Shown here one piece after another: positions 42,740 through 51,883 of a stretch of 64,000 nucleotides of DNA (positions are counted from its first letter, which is position 1; every line of letters starts with the position of its first letter). Below the pieces are notes generated by a model that saw nothing but the letters and a program-made list of their open reading frames with translations, made no database searches and had not been told where the DNA came from. The stretch comes from Bacillus sp. T33-2 (lineage in GTDB: Bacteria; Bacillota; Bacilli; Bacillales; Cytobacillaceae). Position numbers and translations under genes: made by a program. Location: the NCBI RefSeq assembly GCF_002860205.1, contig NZ_PGVB01000018.1:1-64000 (forward strand), in the 5' to 3' direction.

Positions 42740-43411
42740 TCATTCATAAGTCTTTATATATAAGCCGCTTTGTTCCGTCCATTCCCCATAAAAAATGTCT
42801 TGCAGGTGCATATTTTTTTTCGAAAGTTCCTCCATTAACCATTCCTTAGTTCTGCCTAATCTCTTTAAACCTTTATCTACTATTTCTCCTTCGTCAATCA
42901 TCATGATAGAGGGTTGCGGCGGGGGAGTAATGTTAAGTATTTCGGGCTTCATACCGGAGGATTCAGCGGTTTGCAGGACACTGATCGAACCATCTGTTTC
43001 CAATACAGCGTATTCAACATCTTTAAGAGAAAAGATTCCTTTCTTGCGCAACATAGAGCGCAGCTGTTCCATTTCTATATGGTTTTTACTCAGCTCTTTT
43101 AAATTAAGTTGCCCTGCTATCACAAGTTCGGAAGGCTCGCCTTTCAACGGTTTTTTTAATACATTAAACTTCTGTACAAGAATTTCGACTGCATAAATTA
43201 ACGCCCCCCAAAGGGCGATAGCAAACAAAATGTGAAGGATGGACACCTTTTCTTCATAGAGTGCCTCTTCCAGTATTCCTCCGAGCAGGATTGTATATAT
43301 AAAATCGAAGGGAGTGATTTCTGCCATTTCCTTTTTTCCGAGGAGACGCATCACGATAATCAAAGCGGCTAATCCGATGATAAGTTTTAATGATATCGTA
43401 GCATAAAACAA
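42740..43411 (-). CDS. DUF421 (YetF-like) membrane protein
   Basis: A 223-residue protein with two to three N-terminal helices, the conserved MRLLGKKEMAEITPFDFIYT segment, and a soluble C-terminal domain containing LRKKGIFSLKDVEYAVLETDG. YetF-type proteins occur in several copies in spore-formers and have been tied to the spore/cell envelope. Function not established. GGAGGTCC precedes the ATG. Confidence 0.85.
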   Translation of the reverse strand: MFYATISLKLIIGLAALIIVMRLLGKKEMAEITPFDFIYTILLGGILEEALYEEKVSILHILFAIALWGALIYAVEILVQKFNVLKKPLKGEPSELVIAGQLNLKELSKNHIEMEQLRSMLRKKGIFSLKDVEYAVLETDGSISVLQTAESSGMKPEILNITPPPQPSIMMIDEGEIVDKGLKRLGRTKEWLMEELSKKNMHLQDIFYGEWTEQSGLYIKTYE

Positions 43412-43661
43412 TTTGGGACCTCCTTCGCAACCTTCTGTTTGTCTCTCAATTCCCCCTGAAAGATTGTTTTAATCAGTATAGTTTTTGCCACCAGACTTTT
43501 TTCTTCGAATTCAATCCGCACTATTCAGCAAAACAGATATCTTTAAATGAAAGCGTGAATGTTGTTTTTGTACCATAGTATAATACTCGTACGAAGTATG
43601 GTTAATAACTTTGGGGAAGAATGAAAACTCTTGTTCAGAGCTGCTTTGGATTAAATAATTT

Positions 43662-43676
43662 AATCAACGTTTGATT
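43662..43676. repeat. palindrome variant AATCAACGTTTGATT, copy 4
   Basis: One A is missing from the left half compared with the other copies. It lies 164 bases before the thioredoxin-like gene. The surrounding 43.41-43.84 kb has no gene. Confidence 0.5.
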
Positions 43677-43839
43677 AAAAATGATTGGTCCAGCCTATGA
43701 TTAAATTAAACCATGGATAAAACTCGTTTTTATTCACATGTTGGGGGAAACCCCGGATTCAATTATTTGAAAATCACCTTTTTCAGATGTTTAATTAAAG
43801 ATACGAAATCGACAATGTATGATGAAGGGAGTTTTTTTA

Positions 43840-44400
43840 ATGGCATTGCAATCCTGGTATGAAAAAGGAATGTCTTTTGAGGAATATCGTAAAGGCATGA
43901 AAGTTAATCGGCAGGAGCTGGATCGCGTTTACGAAGGGCTTGAATTCAATCAAGATGATCTCGCGACGTTTAAGGATTTAGCTGGTCAGCAATTACGGGG
44001 TGTGGTCCTTACAGCCGATTGGTGCGGGGATGCTGCATTGTGTGTCCCGGTATTTCAGAGGATCGCGGAGTCAAGCAATATGGAATTGCGGTATCTCATC
44101 CGTGATGAGAACTTGGAACTGATGGATCAATATTTAACCAATGGAACCGCACGTGCTATTCCGATCTTTATTTTCATCGACAGGGATGGCCAGGAGACCA
44201 TGGTTTGGGGTCCCCGCTCTCCGGAAGTGCAAGAAATGATCACTTCCTTACGGTCACAGCTTCCTGCTGCAGATGCGCCGGATTTTGAAGAAAAACAGCA
44301 AAATATCTATCGGCAGTTTAGAGAAACAATCACAACTGATCCGTTGATTTGGCGAACAGTAATCGAGAGTTTTAAACAGAAACTCAACGACAAAAAATGA
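43840..44400 (+). CDS. thioredoxin-family protein
   Basis: A 186-residue protein with LTADWCGDAALCVPVFQRIA near residue 59, the position of the thioredoxin active site, though the usual WCGxC spacing is stretched to C-x5-C. AIPIFIFIDRDGQE supplies the cis-proline strand. The ATG at 43840 has GAAGGGA 9 bases upstream. It is related to Bacillus thioredoxin-like bacillithiol-type proteins, but the exact role is unknown. Confidence 0.8.
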   Translation: MALQSWYEKGMSFEEYRKGMKVNRQELDRVYEGLEFNQDDLATFKDLAGQQLRGVVLTADWCGDAALCVPVFQRIAESSNMELRYLIRDENLELMDQYLTNGTARAIPIFIFIDRDGQETMVWGPRSPEVQEMITSLRSQLPAADAPDFEEKQQNIYRQFRETITTDPLIWRTVIESFKQKLNDKK

Positions 44401-44480
44401 AATAAATAACGCCAGATGAGGGGCAAACTTTCAGGTAATGACAAACAGTATTGGCCCCCCGGTTTCCGTTTTCAAAGCAG

Positions 44481-44594
44481 TTCCGGTCGCCAATACGGTC
44501 TATTGGCGACCCGATTTGCCCTCGAAGAGAGTTTCGGTCGCCGATCCACTCTATTCGCATCCCGATTCACACTAGCAAGCCAATTCCGGTTACC
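44481..44594. repeat. three imperfect tandem units of about 51 bp
   Basis: TTCCGGTCGCC begins units at 44481, 44532 (TTTCGGTCGCC) and 44584 (TTCCGGTTACC). The first unit holds a strong hairpin, GTCGCCAATA / TATTGGCGAC. The open frames over it are compositional artefacts. A similar arrangement is at 45244-45360. Confidence 0.7.
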
Positions 44595-44635
44595 TGGTGG
44601 GGGCAGCGGAAAAAAGACAAAAGAAAAGCACCAGC

Positions 44636-44869
44636 TCATATAAATGGCGGTGCATCACTAATGGTTTTTACGATGGCTGCTATTGAATCTATTTGCTTCT
44701 GATCGAGGTCAAATGTGTTTTTTACTTTCGTTTCAAGATCGCTGGTGACTCTTCGTTTGCCGACCTCAACTAAAGCAATTAGGGCATAGCTGCAATTCAC
44801 CAATTTGGCAAAGTCACGTTGGTTTAAATTGTGGCTTTTCCTTAAAAATTTGATAATTTCCTTATTCAT
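44636..44869 (-). CDS. XRE-family helix-turn-helix protein
   Basis: A 77-residue Cro/CI-type DNA-binding protein. NLNQRDFAKLVNCSYALIAL forms the helix-turn-helix. It is a stand-alone repressor-like protein near short repeats; targets unknown. ATG at 44869 follows CAAGGGG. Confidence 0.8.
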   Translation of the reverse strand: MNKEIIKFLRKSHNLNQRDFAKLVNCSYALIALVEVGKRRVTSDLETKVKNTFDLDQKQIDSIAAIVKTISDAPPFI

Positions 44870-45079
44870 TCATACCACGCCCCTTGGAAAAAGCTATTAT
44901 TAAATTATCCTATAAAGTTAGTATTGTCAAAATGATAATCGTACTTAAGCGAGCTTTTCATAATCAAAAAACTGAATGGCCGGCAGGCCCTTGCCCCACA
45001 TGAGACATTTCTTTGTGCTTTAACTATAGGAAAACCAAGCCGGGCATGTCGTAAACGAATGGGTCCGGCTCCACCTTAA

Positions 45080-45107
45080 AAGCTCGCAAATTAGCGAGTT
45101 TTTTTGA
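45080..45107 (+). terminator. hairpin CTCGC/GCGAG with T tract
   Basis: AAGCTCGC with GCGAGTTT around AAATTA, followed by TTTT. Confidence 0.6.
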
Positions 45108-45125
45108 AAGTATAAAATTTTCGTC

Positions 45126-45158
45126 ATTCCACAGTACCCGTTGCTGTGGAATTTTTAT
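45126..45158 (+). terminator. hairpin ATTCCACAG/CTGTGGAAT with T tract
   Basis: A perfect 9-bp stem followed by TTTTATT. No gene is obvious upstream; the 44.87-45.68 kb region holds only repeats and terminator-like hairpins. Confidence 0.65.
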
Positions 45159-45243
45159 TAACCCATTGGGTCAATTCGTTGACAAACCATCAGGGTAAAA
45201 TCCGTTCCTAAGTAACGCTATTTTGAGGAGGAAGGCTGATTCA

Positions 45244-45372
45244 GTCATCTAGCCAAATTCTAGGTGACGCAAACTGGTTAAGGCGAGCTTCTTTTGGTCA
45301 CCTAGCCGGGTTCCAGGTGTCGCAAACAGGCAGCAGTGGGCTGATTCGGTAGCCTAGGAGTATGTCCGACGG
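45244..45372. repeat. three imperfect units of about 52 bp with CTAG-centred hairpins
   Basis: GTCATCTAGCC (45244), GTCACCTAGCC (45297) and GTAGCCTAGGA (45349) begin units of 52-53 nt. The first two contain TAG…CTAGGTGAC or CCAGGTGTC as the other arm and share GCAAACWGG. This resembles the 51-bp repeat at 44481. Confidence 0.65.
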
Positions 45373-45494
45373 GGGCGCAATGACATCGGCAATGTTTTTA
45401 TGCGAGAAATGTGGCGGTAAAATATACGTTGAGTATCTATAAAGGAGTACATAGGAAAGAGTGCACAATTTCCAATATTCTGTGAATAAAAAGA

Positions 45495-45521
45495 ACCGGG
45501 CGGTTTTTGCCCGTTTTTTTG
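45495..45521 (+). terminator. hairpin CGGGC/GCCCG with T tract
   Basis: CCGGGC GGTTTTT GCCCG followed by seven Ts, 160 bases before the HD-domain gene. Confidence 0.65.
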
Positions 45522-45589
45522 TGTAGGGCTTTTTGTTTAGTTATTCACGCACAAAAGGTTTAAGTTAAACAGTTATTGTCTACAAATTA

Positions 45590-45603
45590 ATCAAACGTTT
45601 GAT
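45590..45603. repeat. palindrome ATCAAACGTTTGAT, copy 5
   Basis: The longest of the five: the dyad extends to AATTAATC…GATTAATT (45586-45607). It lies 77 bases upstream of the HD-domain gene, in operator position. Confidence 0.7.
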
Positions 45604-45679
45604 TAATTGATAAATGAAACAAATCCTGCTGGCAACAATACAGATGTTAATGCCATGCTGATGTGGAGGGAGAGGCATA

Positions 45680-46207
45680 ATGAGAGATGTGACTCTAACA
45701 GATATTTTTCAGCATCATATAGCCCAAAAATATTTAAAGCGTTCAGGATTCGCCCATGCAGTGGCGGTTGCTTACCATGCCTTCCATCTGGCAAGGGAAC
45801 ATGGTGTGGATGAAGACGCTGCGGCTAAAGCAGGGCTTTTGCATGACATTGGGCATTTCACCTGGTACAGAAACGGAAAATGGGATTATGATTTGTACAG
45901 GAAAAATGACATCCACCCAATTAAGGGGGCTGAGAGGGCCCACAAGCTGTTGATCCGCCTTGGGGAAAACCCCATCAATGCAAAGACGATAGCCCTTGCA
46001 ATCCTGTTCCACACAGACTCGTTTTTGCCGTCAAATGATATTGTCCGCACCCCCTTGCAGCAGGTTGTCAAATGGGCAGATGAAAAGGATGAGGAGGAGG
46101 GGGGCATGCACCACTACCGAAAGATTGATAAAGAAAGGGCGCTCGAAAGTCTTGCCCGCCTGGACCGCTGGATTGACGGAGAAGAACCGGCTAAAGCAGT
46201 AAAATAG
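45680..46207 (+). CDS. HD-domain hydrolase
   Basis: A 175-residue protein. The HD motif is LLHDIGHFTWYR near residue 53, with the first His in HAVAVAYHAF and a further His in FHTDSF. Likely a metal-dependent phosphohydrolase; substrate unknown. ATG follows GGGAGAGG. The palindrome upstream may be its operator. Confidence 0.82.
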   Translation: MRDVTLTDIFQHHIAQKYLKRSGFAHAVAVAYHAFHLAREHGVDEDAAAKAGLLHDIGHFTWYRNGKWDYDLYRKNDIHPIKGAERAHKLLIRLGENPINAKTIALAILFHTDSFLPSNDIVRTPLQQVVKWADEKDEEEGGMHHYRKIDKERALESLARLDRWIDGEEPAKAVK

Positions 46208-46247
46208 CACTACAAAGGAACCACACGGAGAGCATTCTGCTCACAAG

Positions 46248-46281
46248 TAAAAAAAGACGCAATGTGAGCGTCTTTTTTTAC
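46248..46281. terminator. bidirectional terminator
   Basis: AAAGACGC and GCGTCTTT around AATGTGA, flanked by A7 and T7, fitting both the HD gene and the convergent YpzG-like gene. Confidence 0.85.
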
Positions 46282-46300
46282 GTTTCGATAAAGCATCCTT

Positions 46301-46453
46301 CTACCAACGGTGCGCCTTGGCATTACTTCTTAGAATGAAGTTTGTTTTTGTCACTTCTGTTTGTCCGTTGACTTGTGACTTTGCATGCTTCCGTCTCGTC
46401 CAGGTGTGATGAAATAATTCAGAGTGCGGATCTAATTGCTCCCTGTAACTCAT
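46301..46453 (-). CDS. YpzG-like small protein (50 aa)
   Basis: A frame of 50 residues starting MSYREQLDPHSELFHHTW and ending LRSNAKAHRW, which matches the small YpzG family of Bacillaceae as I remember it. GAGGTGAT lies just upstream of the ATG. Function unknown; the family is small, basic and soluble. Confidence 0.75.
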   Translation of the reverse strand: MSYREQLDPHSELFHHTWTRRKHAKSQVNGQTEVTKTNFILRSNAKAHRW

Positions 46454-46839
46454 TTTATCACCTCTTTGGCAGGATACTTGAAACGAATTGACATCCGTCG
46501 GGATATCAAGCTTAGAATGAGTGATAACGTAAAAAATTATTCAGTGGAGCTTTCGTATGGTCATAGGGGCGTGACATCCATAGTATGAAGTGACACATTG
46601 ATGTGGACGAAAAAAAGGAAGTGGAACGCCCTTAACAGTACTGCTTCCTAGCTGATCTTTGATGGCGAGGTTTCATATAGACTTTCTTGTGCTCTTAAAA
46701 CTCGTGATTTCACAAGTATATATCGGTGCCCTGAAACTCGTTTTTCGTATTTTTCAACCACAAACAAAAACCTATATGCTATGATTAAAATAAAGAAAAA
46801 TCTGGAGTGTCTGGATAGTTTTTCTGTGGGGTGATGTCT

Positions 46840-46977
46840 ATGAGAGCAAGAGCGAGAAAAAGTGAGCCGGTAACTTTTGAAAAACTGAAAGACTTTTTTA
46901 CGACAGTGCTTTTGCATCTTAGTTTTTATGCCTTCATTGTTTTTCTGGTAATCTTTTTTATTGATAACTTCAGTTAA
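46840..46977 (+). CDS. small single-pass membrane protein (45 aa)
   Basis: A frame starting MRARARKSEPVTFEKLKDFF with a C-terminal membrane helix (LSFYAFIVFLVIFFID). GGGGTGA is 5 bases before the ATG. The 46.45-46.84 kb stretch upstream holds nothing else I can support. No function recognised. Confidence 0.6.
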   Translation: MRARARKSEPVTFEKLKDFFTTVLLHLSFYAFIVFLVIFFIDNFS

Positions 46978-47041
46978 ACAGGGAGCCGCTTTTTTCAGCC
47001 GCTCCCTCCTACAGCGTTCTTTCCCCAATCAACCCTGCACT

Positions 47042-47881
47042 CTAACACCTGATCACCAAAGAATCGATCAGTGGCTTGAACCCAATTTCCTGATAGATAT
47101 GGTTTGAAACCGGATTGCTTAAATCAGTATAAAGCGTGCAGAATTGGTATTCTTTCAATAATTGCTGGCATTGCAGTGCAACGCAGGAACTGGCATAGCC
47201 CTTATTTCGGTGTTCTGCTGGGGTATAGACGTAATTAATGACGATCCCGTTCTTTGTTGGCCTGGCTTTACGGGCCATGCTGACCGGCCGTCCGTGCACA
47301 ACCCATAAATATATTGAGTTCTCCGTAATGAACAGGTCTGCTTTCTTTAACGCATCTTTCTCCAACAATTCAGGCTCCGGTGTGTATTTTGTAAATGCCT
47401 GTATCCAGTCCGCAATTAATTCAATATGCCCTTTATCTGCTAAAATGAGGTTTCCTTCAGAAATCGGAACCGGGTTTACCGTTTCAAGTTTATAAAGCCG
47501 CTGATCCATCACTGTTTCCGGCTGGCAGGGATGCAACGTCGACCACCTCTCGATAAAAGATGTAACCATTTGTTTTTCACCAACAACACCGGGAATGTTG
47601 ACATTCATTCCAAATAGGGTGTTCGCGGTGAAAGCAACCACTTTTTTATCAACTTCATTAACAGAAAAAATAAGATTGTGCGGCGGAGTCATTACCATGG
47701 CAAGCAAAAGCTGCCCGTCTGTCTCCACATAGGCCAAAAAAACATCATCTCCCATTGAAGCACCTTGATTAAGCTGGTGTACAATTCCGAGCGGCAGATT
47801 ATTCCCTGCTTCTTTTCTTAGTAGAAACTGTTCAGTCTTAGCAAGAAAGCTTGCCGGGTCACCACATCGTACAAGTTTCAT
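47042..47881 (-). CDS. GNAT-family N-acetyltransferase
   Basis: A 279-residue protein with the acetyl-CoA motif VYTPAEHRNKGYASSCVALQ in the C-terminal domain and the usual final NHIYQEIGFKPL. The N-terminal half is a second, diverged GNAT-like unit. Substrate unknown. No neighbours in operon. Confidence 0.82.
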   Translation of the reverse strand: MKLVRCGDPASFLAKTEQFLLRKEAGNNLPLGIVHQLNQGASMGDDVFLAYVETDGQLLLAMVMTPPHNLIFSVNEVDKKVVAFTANTLFGMNVNIPGVVGEKQMVTSFIERWSTLHPCQPETVMDQRLYKLETVNPVPISEGNLILADKGHIELIADWIQAFTKYTPEPELLEKDALKKADLFITENSIYLWVVHGRPVSMARKARPTKNGIVINYVYTPAEHRNKGYASSCVALQCQQLLKEYQFCTLYTDLSNPVSNHIYQEIGFKPLIDSLVIRC

Positions 47882-48044
47882 TCAGAATGCCCCCTATCTT
47901 ATTGAGTCGAACAGGATGAATCGACAGAAAATTTCTTAAATTATAGCAAATGCACCGGGTGCTGTATATCCTTTTTCCAGTCTACCGGAAAATAGGTTTA
48001 CCATATTTGGGCATAAGGGTATTTTTTAAGCAGAGGTGATCTGA

Positions 48045-49463
48045 ATGAGCGAAAACCGGCGAATCGCTGAAGAAATTATTGAGGCCGTTGGCGGGCGGGA
48101 TAATATTGCTTCAGTCGCGCATTGTGCCACCCGGCTAAGAATCATGGTGAACGACAAGGAAAAAATTGACCAGCCAAAAGTGGAAAACATCGACAAGGTC
48201 AAGGGAGCCTTCTTCAATTCAGGTCAATACCAGGTAATCCTTGGCACCGGCACAGTAAATAGAATTTATGAAGAAGCAGTCAGCCTTGGTGTGGAAGGTT
48301 CAACGAAAGGGGAACAATCAAAAGAGGCCGCCAAAAGCGGCAATGCCATCCAGCGTGCGGTCCGGACTTTTGGTGATGTGTTTGTGCCTATCATCCCCGC
48401 ACTCGTTGCAACCGGACTGTTTATGGGATTGCGCGGTCTCGTCATGCAGGAAAAGGTACTCGGTTTATTCGGGCTCACCACCGAAGACATTTCGGATAAT
48501 TTTATTCTTTTTACACAAATTCTGACGGATACAGCTTTTATCTTTTTGCCAGCGCTTGTTGCCTGGTCAACGTTCCGGGTCTTTGGCGGAACACCTACAA
48601 TAGGTCTTGTTCTTGGGCTAATGCTTGTGAGCCCGACCCTGCCGAACGCCTGGGGAGTGGCAGGGGGAGATGTTGAACCAATAACCTTCATGGGCTTTAT
48701 ACCAGTTGTCGGTTACCAGGGATCTGTATTGCCGGCCTTTATAACAGGGATTATCGGCGCTAAGCTTGAAAGATGGATCCGCCAGCGAGTACCCGAATAT
48801 TTGGATCTCATTGTTACTCCGTTCCTGACACTCCTGGTTATGATTGCACTGGCCTTATTTTTGATCGGACCGATTTTCCACAGTGTAGAAGAGCTAATAT
48901 TACGGGGTACTGTTGCCGTGTTGGAATGGCCGTTCGGCATCAGCGGGTTGCTGATTGGCGGATTAAACCAGCTGATTGTAGTGACAGGCGTCCACCATGT
49001 ATTCAATCTGTTGGAAATTCAGCTGCTCGAACGATTCGGCAACAATCCATATAACGCAATTATCACTTGCTCAGTAGCAGCACAAGGTGGTGCGGCTTTG
49101 GCGGTAGGCCTCAAAACAAAATCGGCAAAGCTTAAGGCACTGGCCCTGCCGTCTTCACTCTCGGCCTTCCTGGGCATTACTGAACCTGCTATTTTTGGGG
49201 TGAACCTGCGTTATTTAAAACCATTCATCGCTGGTTTGATTGGCGGAGCGGCAGGCGGGTTTATGGCTTCAATCCTAGGTCTGAAAGCAACTGGCATGGC
49301 CATCACGGTCATACCCGGAGCACTCCTGTATTTGAACGGGCAAATTTTATTGTATATATTGGTTAACCTGATTGCCATCGCTGTCGCTTTTATCCTTACA
49401 TGGCTGTTTGGTTACTCAGACAAAATGGCCGAAGAAGCTGGACAAGCAACGGGCAGGCCATAG
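48045..49463 (+). CDS. PTS sugar transporter EIIBC (sucrose/glucose family)
   Basis: A 472-residue fused permease. The EIIB domain (residues 1-80) has the phosphorylated Cys in SVAHCATRLRI near residue 26. The EIIC domain follows with about ten helices and GITEPAIFGVNLRYLKPF. The closest remembered group is sucrose/trehalose-type. No EIIA domain and no hydrolase or regulator gene nearby, so the sugar cannot be named. ATG follows AGAGGTGA. Confidence 0.87.
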   Translation: MSENRRIAEEIIEAVGGRDNIASVAHCATRLRIMVNDKEKIDQPKVENIDKVKGAFFNSGQYQVILGTGTVNRIYEEAVSLGVEGSTKGEQSKEAAKSGNAIQRAVRTFGDVFVPIIPALVATGLFMGLRGLVMQEKVLGLFGLTTEDISDNFILFTQILTDTAFIFLPALVAWSTFRVFGGTPTIGLVLGLMLVSPTLPNAWGVAGGDVEPITFMGFIPVVGYQGSVLPAFITGIIGAKLERWIRQRVPEYLDLIVTPFLTLLVMIALALFLIGPIFHSVEELILRGTVAVLEWPFGISGLLIGGLNQLIVVTGVHHVFNLLEIQLLERFGNNPYNAIITCSVAAQGGAALAVGLKTKSAKLKALALPSSLSAFLGITEPAIFGVNLRYLKPFIAGLIGGAAGGFMASILGLKATGMAITVIPGALLYLNGQILLYILVNLIAIAVAFILTWLFGYSDKMAEEAGQATGRP

Positions 49464-49495
49464 TCTTATGAATCACTTTTACATTCCAATGACAG

Positions 49496-49527
49496 AAGCT
49501 CCCCGGAGTTGAGGCGGAGCTTTTTCG
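49496..49527 (+). terminator. terminator after the PTS gene
   Basis: AAGCTCC pairs with GGAGCTT and is followed by TTTT. Confidence 0.75.
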
Positions 49528-49561
49528 GTACAACAGCTTATTGATGTGGAGAGTGGACAAG

Positions 49562-50470
49562 GTGAAGCAGTTTAAGAAAGCAATGTTGATTTACAATGGC
49601 AGCGCTGGCCAGAAGGATCTGGAAACAACGCTGCGCGACACCATTCCCTTATTGGGACAGCAACTTGGAAATCTTTTATTGCTCCAAACGGATGAACCCG
49701 GGCATGCGAAAGAACTGTGCAGACAATATGGGCCTGATATGGATCTCGCGGTTATTCTCGGCGGCGATGGCACGGTCCATGAGTGTATCAACGGCCTGGC
49801 CGGGCTTGGGAAACGTCCAGTGCTCGCTGTTTTGCCAGGCGGGACTTGCAATGACTTTACAAGGACGTTGGAAACCCCGCAAAACCTGCGCCGGGCGGCT
49901 ATGGAGCTGTTGGAAGGAGAAGTGGTTCCGGTAGATGCGATGAGGGCAGACAATTCCTATTTTATGAATTTTTGGGGAGTCGGGCTGGTTACGGAAACCT
50001 CCAATAACATAAATGAGGCCGAAAAAGCGTTGTTCGGGAAGATGAGCTATTTTTTAAGCGCGATCAGGACAATCAAACAGATGAAGCCATTCAGGTTTAA
50101 GGTAACCGTTGATAATGAAAACATTACAGACGAGGCAGTGGCACTGTTATTGGTGAACGGGCGGTTCATTGGCACGAGGGAACTTCCATTTCAGAATGTT
50201 CACATTGATGATGGGTATGCAGACCTCTTTATCATAAAAAATACGAATTTTGCACTGCTGAGGGAAATACTGGCCCATGATATTACTGCGACAGAAAATC
50301 CATTGACACAGGAAATCCTCCATTTCCGCGGGAGAGAATTCGTGATAGAAACCGACAGTGAATTAGATGCAGATACGGACGGTGAGGTTTACTCAAAAAC
50401 ACCTGCACACATAACCGTGTTAAAACATCATTTTGATATGTTAAAGCCCCGTCTGGCCATTTTAACTTAA
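49562..50470 (+). CDS. diacylglycerol/lipid kinase family protein
   Basis: A 302-residue member of the DagK/YegS/BmrU family. ILGGDGTVHECINGL and PGGTCNDFTRTL are the catalytic-domain motifs. The GTG at 49562 is chosen (GGAGAG upstream), beginning MKQFKKAMLIYNG. It phosphorylates a lipid, probably diacylglycerol or a related lipid; specificity is unclear. Confidence 0.87.
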   Translation: MKQFKKAMLIYNGSAGQKDLETTLRDTIPLLGQQLGNLLLLQTDEPGHAKELCRQYGPDMDLAVILGGDGTVHECINGLAGLGKRPVLAVLPGGTCNDFTRTLETPQNLRRAAMELLEGEVVPVDAMRADNSYFMNFWGVGLVTETSNNINEAEKALFGKMSYFLSAIRTIKQMKPFRFKVTVDNENITDEAVALLLVNGRFIGTRELPFQNVHIDDGYADLFIIKNTNFALLREILAHDITATENPLTQEILHFRGREFVIETDSELDADTDGEVYSKTPAHITVLKHHFDMLKPRLAILT

Positions 50471-50481
50471 GGGCTGGGAAG

Positions 50482-50518
50482 AAGGCAAACAGCGAGGGTT
50501 GCCCCTCGCTTTGCTTTT
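50482..50518. terminator. bidirectional terminator between lipid kinase and rodA
   Basis: GCAAACAGCGAGGG pairs with CCCTCGCTTTGC in an extended stem, with A and T tracts at the sides. Confidence 0.8.
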
Positions 50519-51686
50519 AAGAAGAAAACATATAGGTTTTATGGTGGAACCTGATGCTGTAAACGAGGCCCATAGCAAGCATATTTCCCATTAAGGAGCT
50601 GCCTCCGTAGCTTATGAATGGGAGGGGTATGCCCGTAATCGGCAGCACCTGAATGGTCATGCCGATGTTTTGGAAAACGTGGAATGTGATCATGCTTATG
50701 ACACCTGCGCAAATATACGTGTTAAAAGGGTCGATCGTATCCAGCGCGGTTTTCGTCAAATGGTAGATTAATAGAAAAAAAACACTGATGACAATGCTCC
50801 CGCCGACGAAACCAAATTCCTCGCCAATGACACTGAAAATAAAATCTGTATGGCTTTCGGGAATATACACTTCACTGTCACCAAACCCTTTTCCAGTAAC
50901 CAGGCCAGAACCAATTGCCTGCAACGATTTGACCAGATGGTAGCCGTACATATCATTGTGGCTTTCAGGATCAATCCAGGCATAGATTCTGCCAAAGTGG
51001 TATGCTGGAACCTTTAAGTAATTTTGCAGAATTTCAGGTTTCCAGACGGCAAGATAAAGAATTCCGGCCCCGAGTGCCGCTCCACCTGAATAAACAGGGA
51101 GAATGATTTTCCACGAAATTCCGGATACAAGGATCAGTCCGGTGAATATCGAAACGATAACGAGGGTGGTGCCAAGATCGGGCTGCTGCATTATAAGAAC
51201 AATCGGAACAGCCGTAATCGCACAAAGCTTTAAAAAAAGAAACAGGTCAGTTTGGATTGATTTGATTTCATTTTTCTCATGATGGACAGCAATCGTCCTG
51301 CTTAATGCAAGAATAAGAAAAATTTTCATGAACTCCGATGGCTGGATCGTGCCAAGCGGGCCAAGCTCAAACCAGCTTTTAGCATTGTTCCGGAGTGGAG
51401 CGATACTGTTGGGGGCCAATAATAAAATAATTAACGTCACTACCCCGAAACCATATAAATACCATGAAAGCTTTCGGTATTGTTCGCTGTCAAACAGCAT
51501 AATCACGCTGATAATGCCAGCCCCGACAACATACCAGAATATTTGCCTGAACATAAAATTGGTTTCTTCGTATTGCCCTGTTTGCTGGGCACTGTAAATG
51601 GCGGTACAACTGATCAGGAAAAATAATATCAGGATCAAAGTGAGTGTCCAGTCGAACCGGTCCTGCGTTTTAGTCTTTTTGTCCAT
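50517..51686 (-). CDS. rodA: RodA/FtsW/SpoVE-family peptidoglycan polymerase
   Basis: A 389-residue SEDS protein with about ten helices. GGSIVISVFFLLIY, LPITGIPLPFISYGGSS and the conserved QQPDLGT segment are family marks. It polymerises lipid II in side-wall synthesis with a partner class B PBP. RodA is favoured over FtsW or SpoVE on overall pattern, but not proven. Confidence 0.88.
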   Translation of the reverse strand: MDKKTKTQDRFDWTLTLILILFFLISCTAIYSAQQTGQYEETNFMFRQIFWYVVGAGIISVIMLFDSEQYRKLSWYLYGFGVVTLIILLLAPNSIAPLRNNAKSWFELGPLGTIQPSEFMKIFLILALSRTIAVHHEKNEIKSIQTDLFLFLKLCAITAVPIVLIMQQPDLGTTLVIVSIFTGLILVSGISWKIILPVYSGGAALGAGILYLAVWKPEILQNYLKVPAYHFGRIYAWIDPESHNDMYGYHLVKSLQAIGSGLVTGKGFGDSEVYIPESHTDFIFSVIGEEFGFVGGSIVISVFFLLIYHLTKTALDTIDPFNTYICAGVISMITFHVFQNIGMTIQVLPITGIPLPFISYGGSSLMGNMLAMGLVYSIRFHHKTYMFSS

Positions 51687-51883
51687 AGAAACTCCCTGCT
51701 TTTAACCAACATCGTTTTACAATTTTATGCTAGCAAAGAAAAATTATCCTTACAATGGGTTAACGGTTTTCTTTATGTTTTTGGCTAGTCCGTTTACCGG
51801 CGACCACTAAAATAATAGACGCTTGTATAAGCGAAAAAGTTCCATAAAAAAACAGCGCATTTCTGCGCTGTGTTAATAATTTA

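Noticed and set aside
44416-44702. Two overlapping open frames with repeated Arg/Pro/Ile text
   Set aside because: They are translations of the 51-bp tandem repeat without a ribosome binding site.
46648-47028. A 126-codon minus-strand frame
   Set aside because: It covers a better supported plus-strand small membrane protein (46840-46977), has basic low-complexity text and no start signal.
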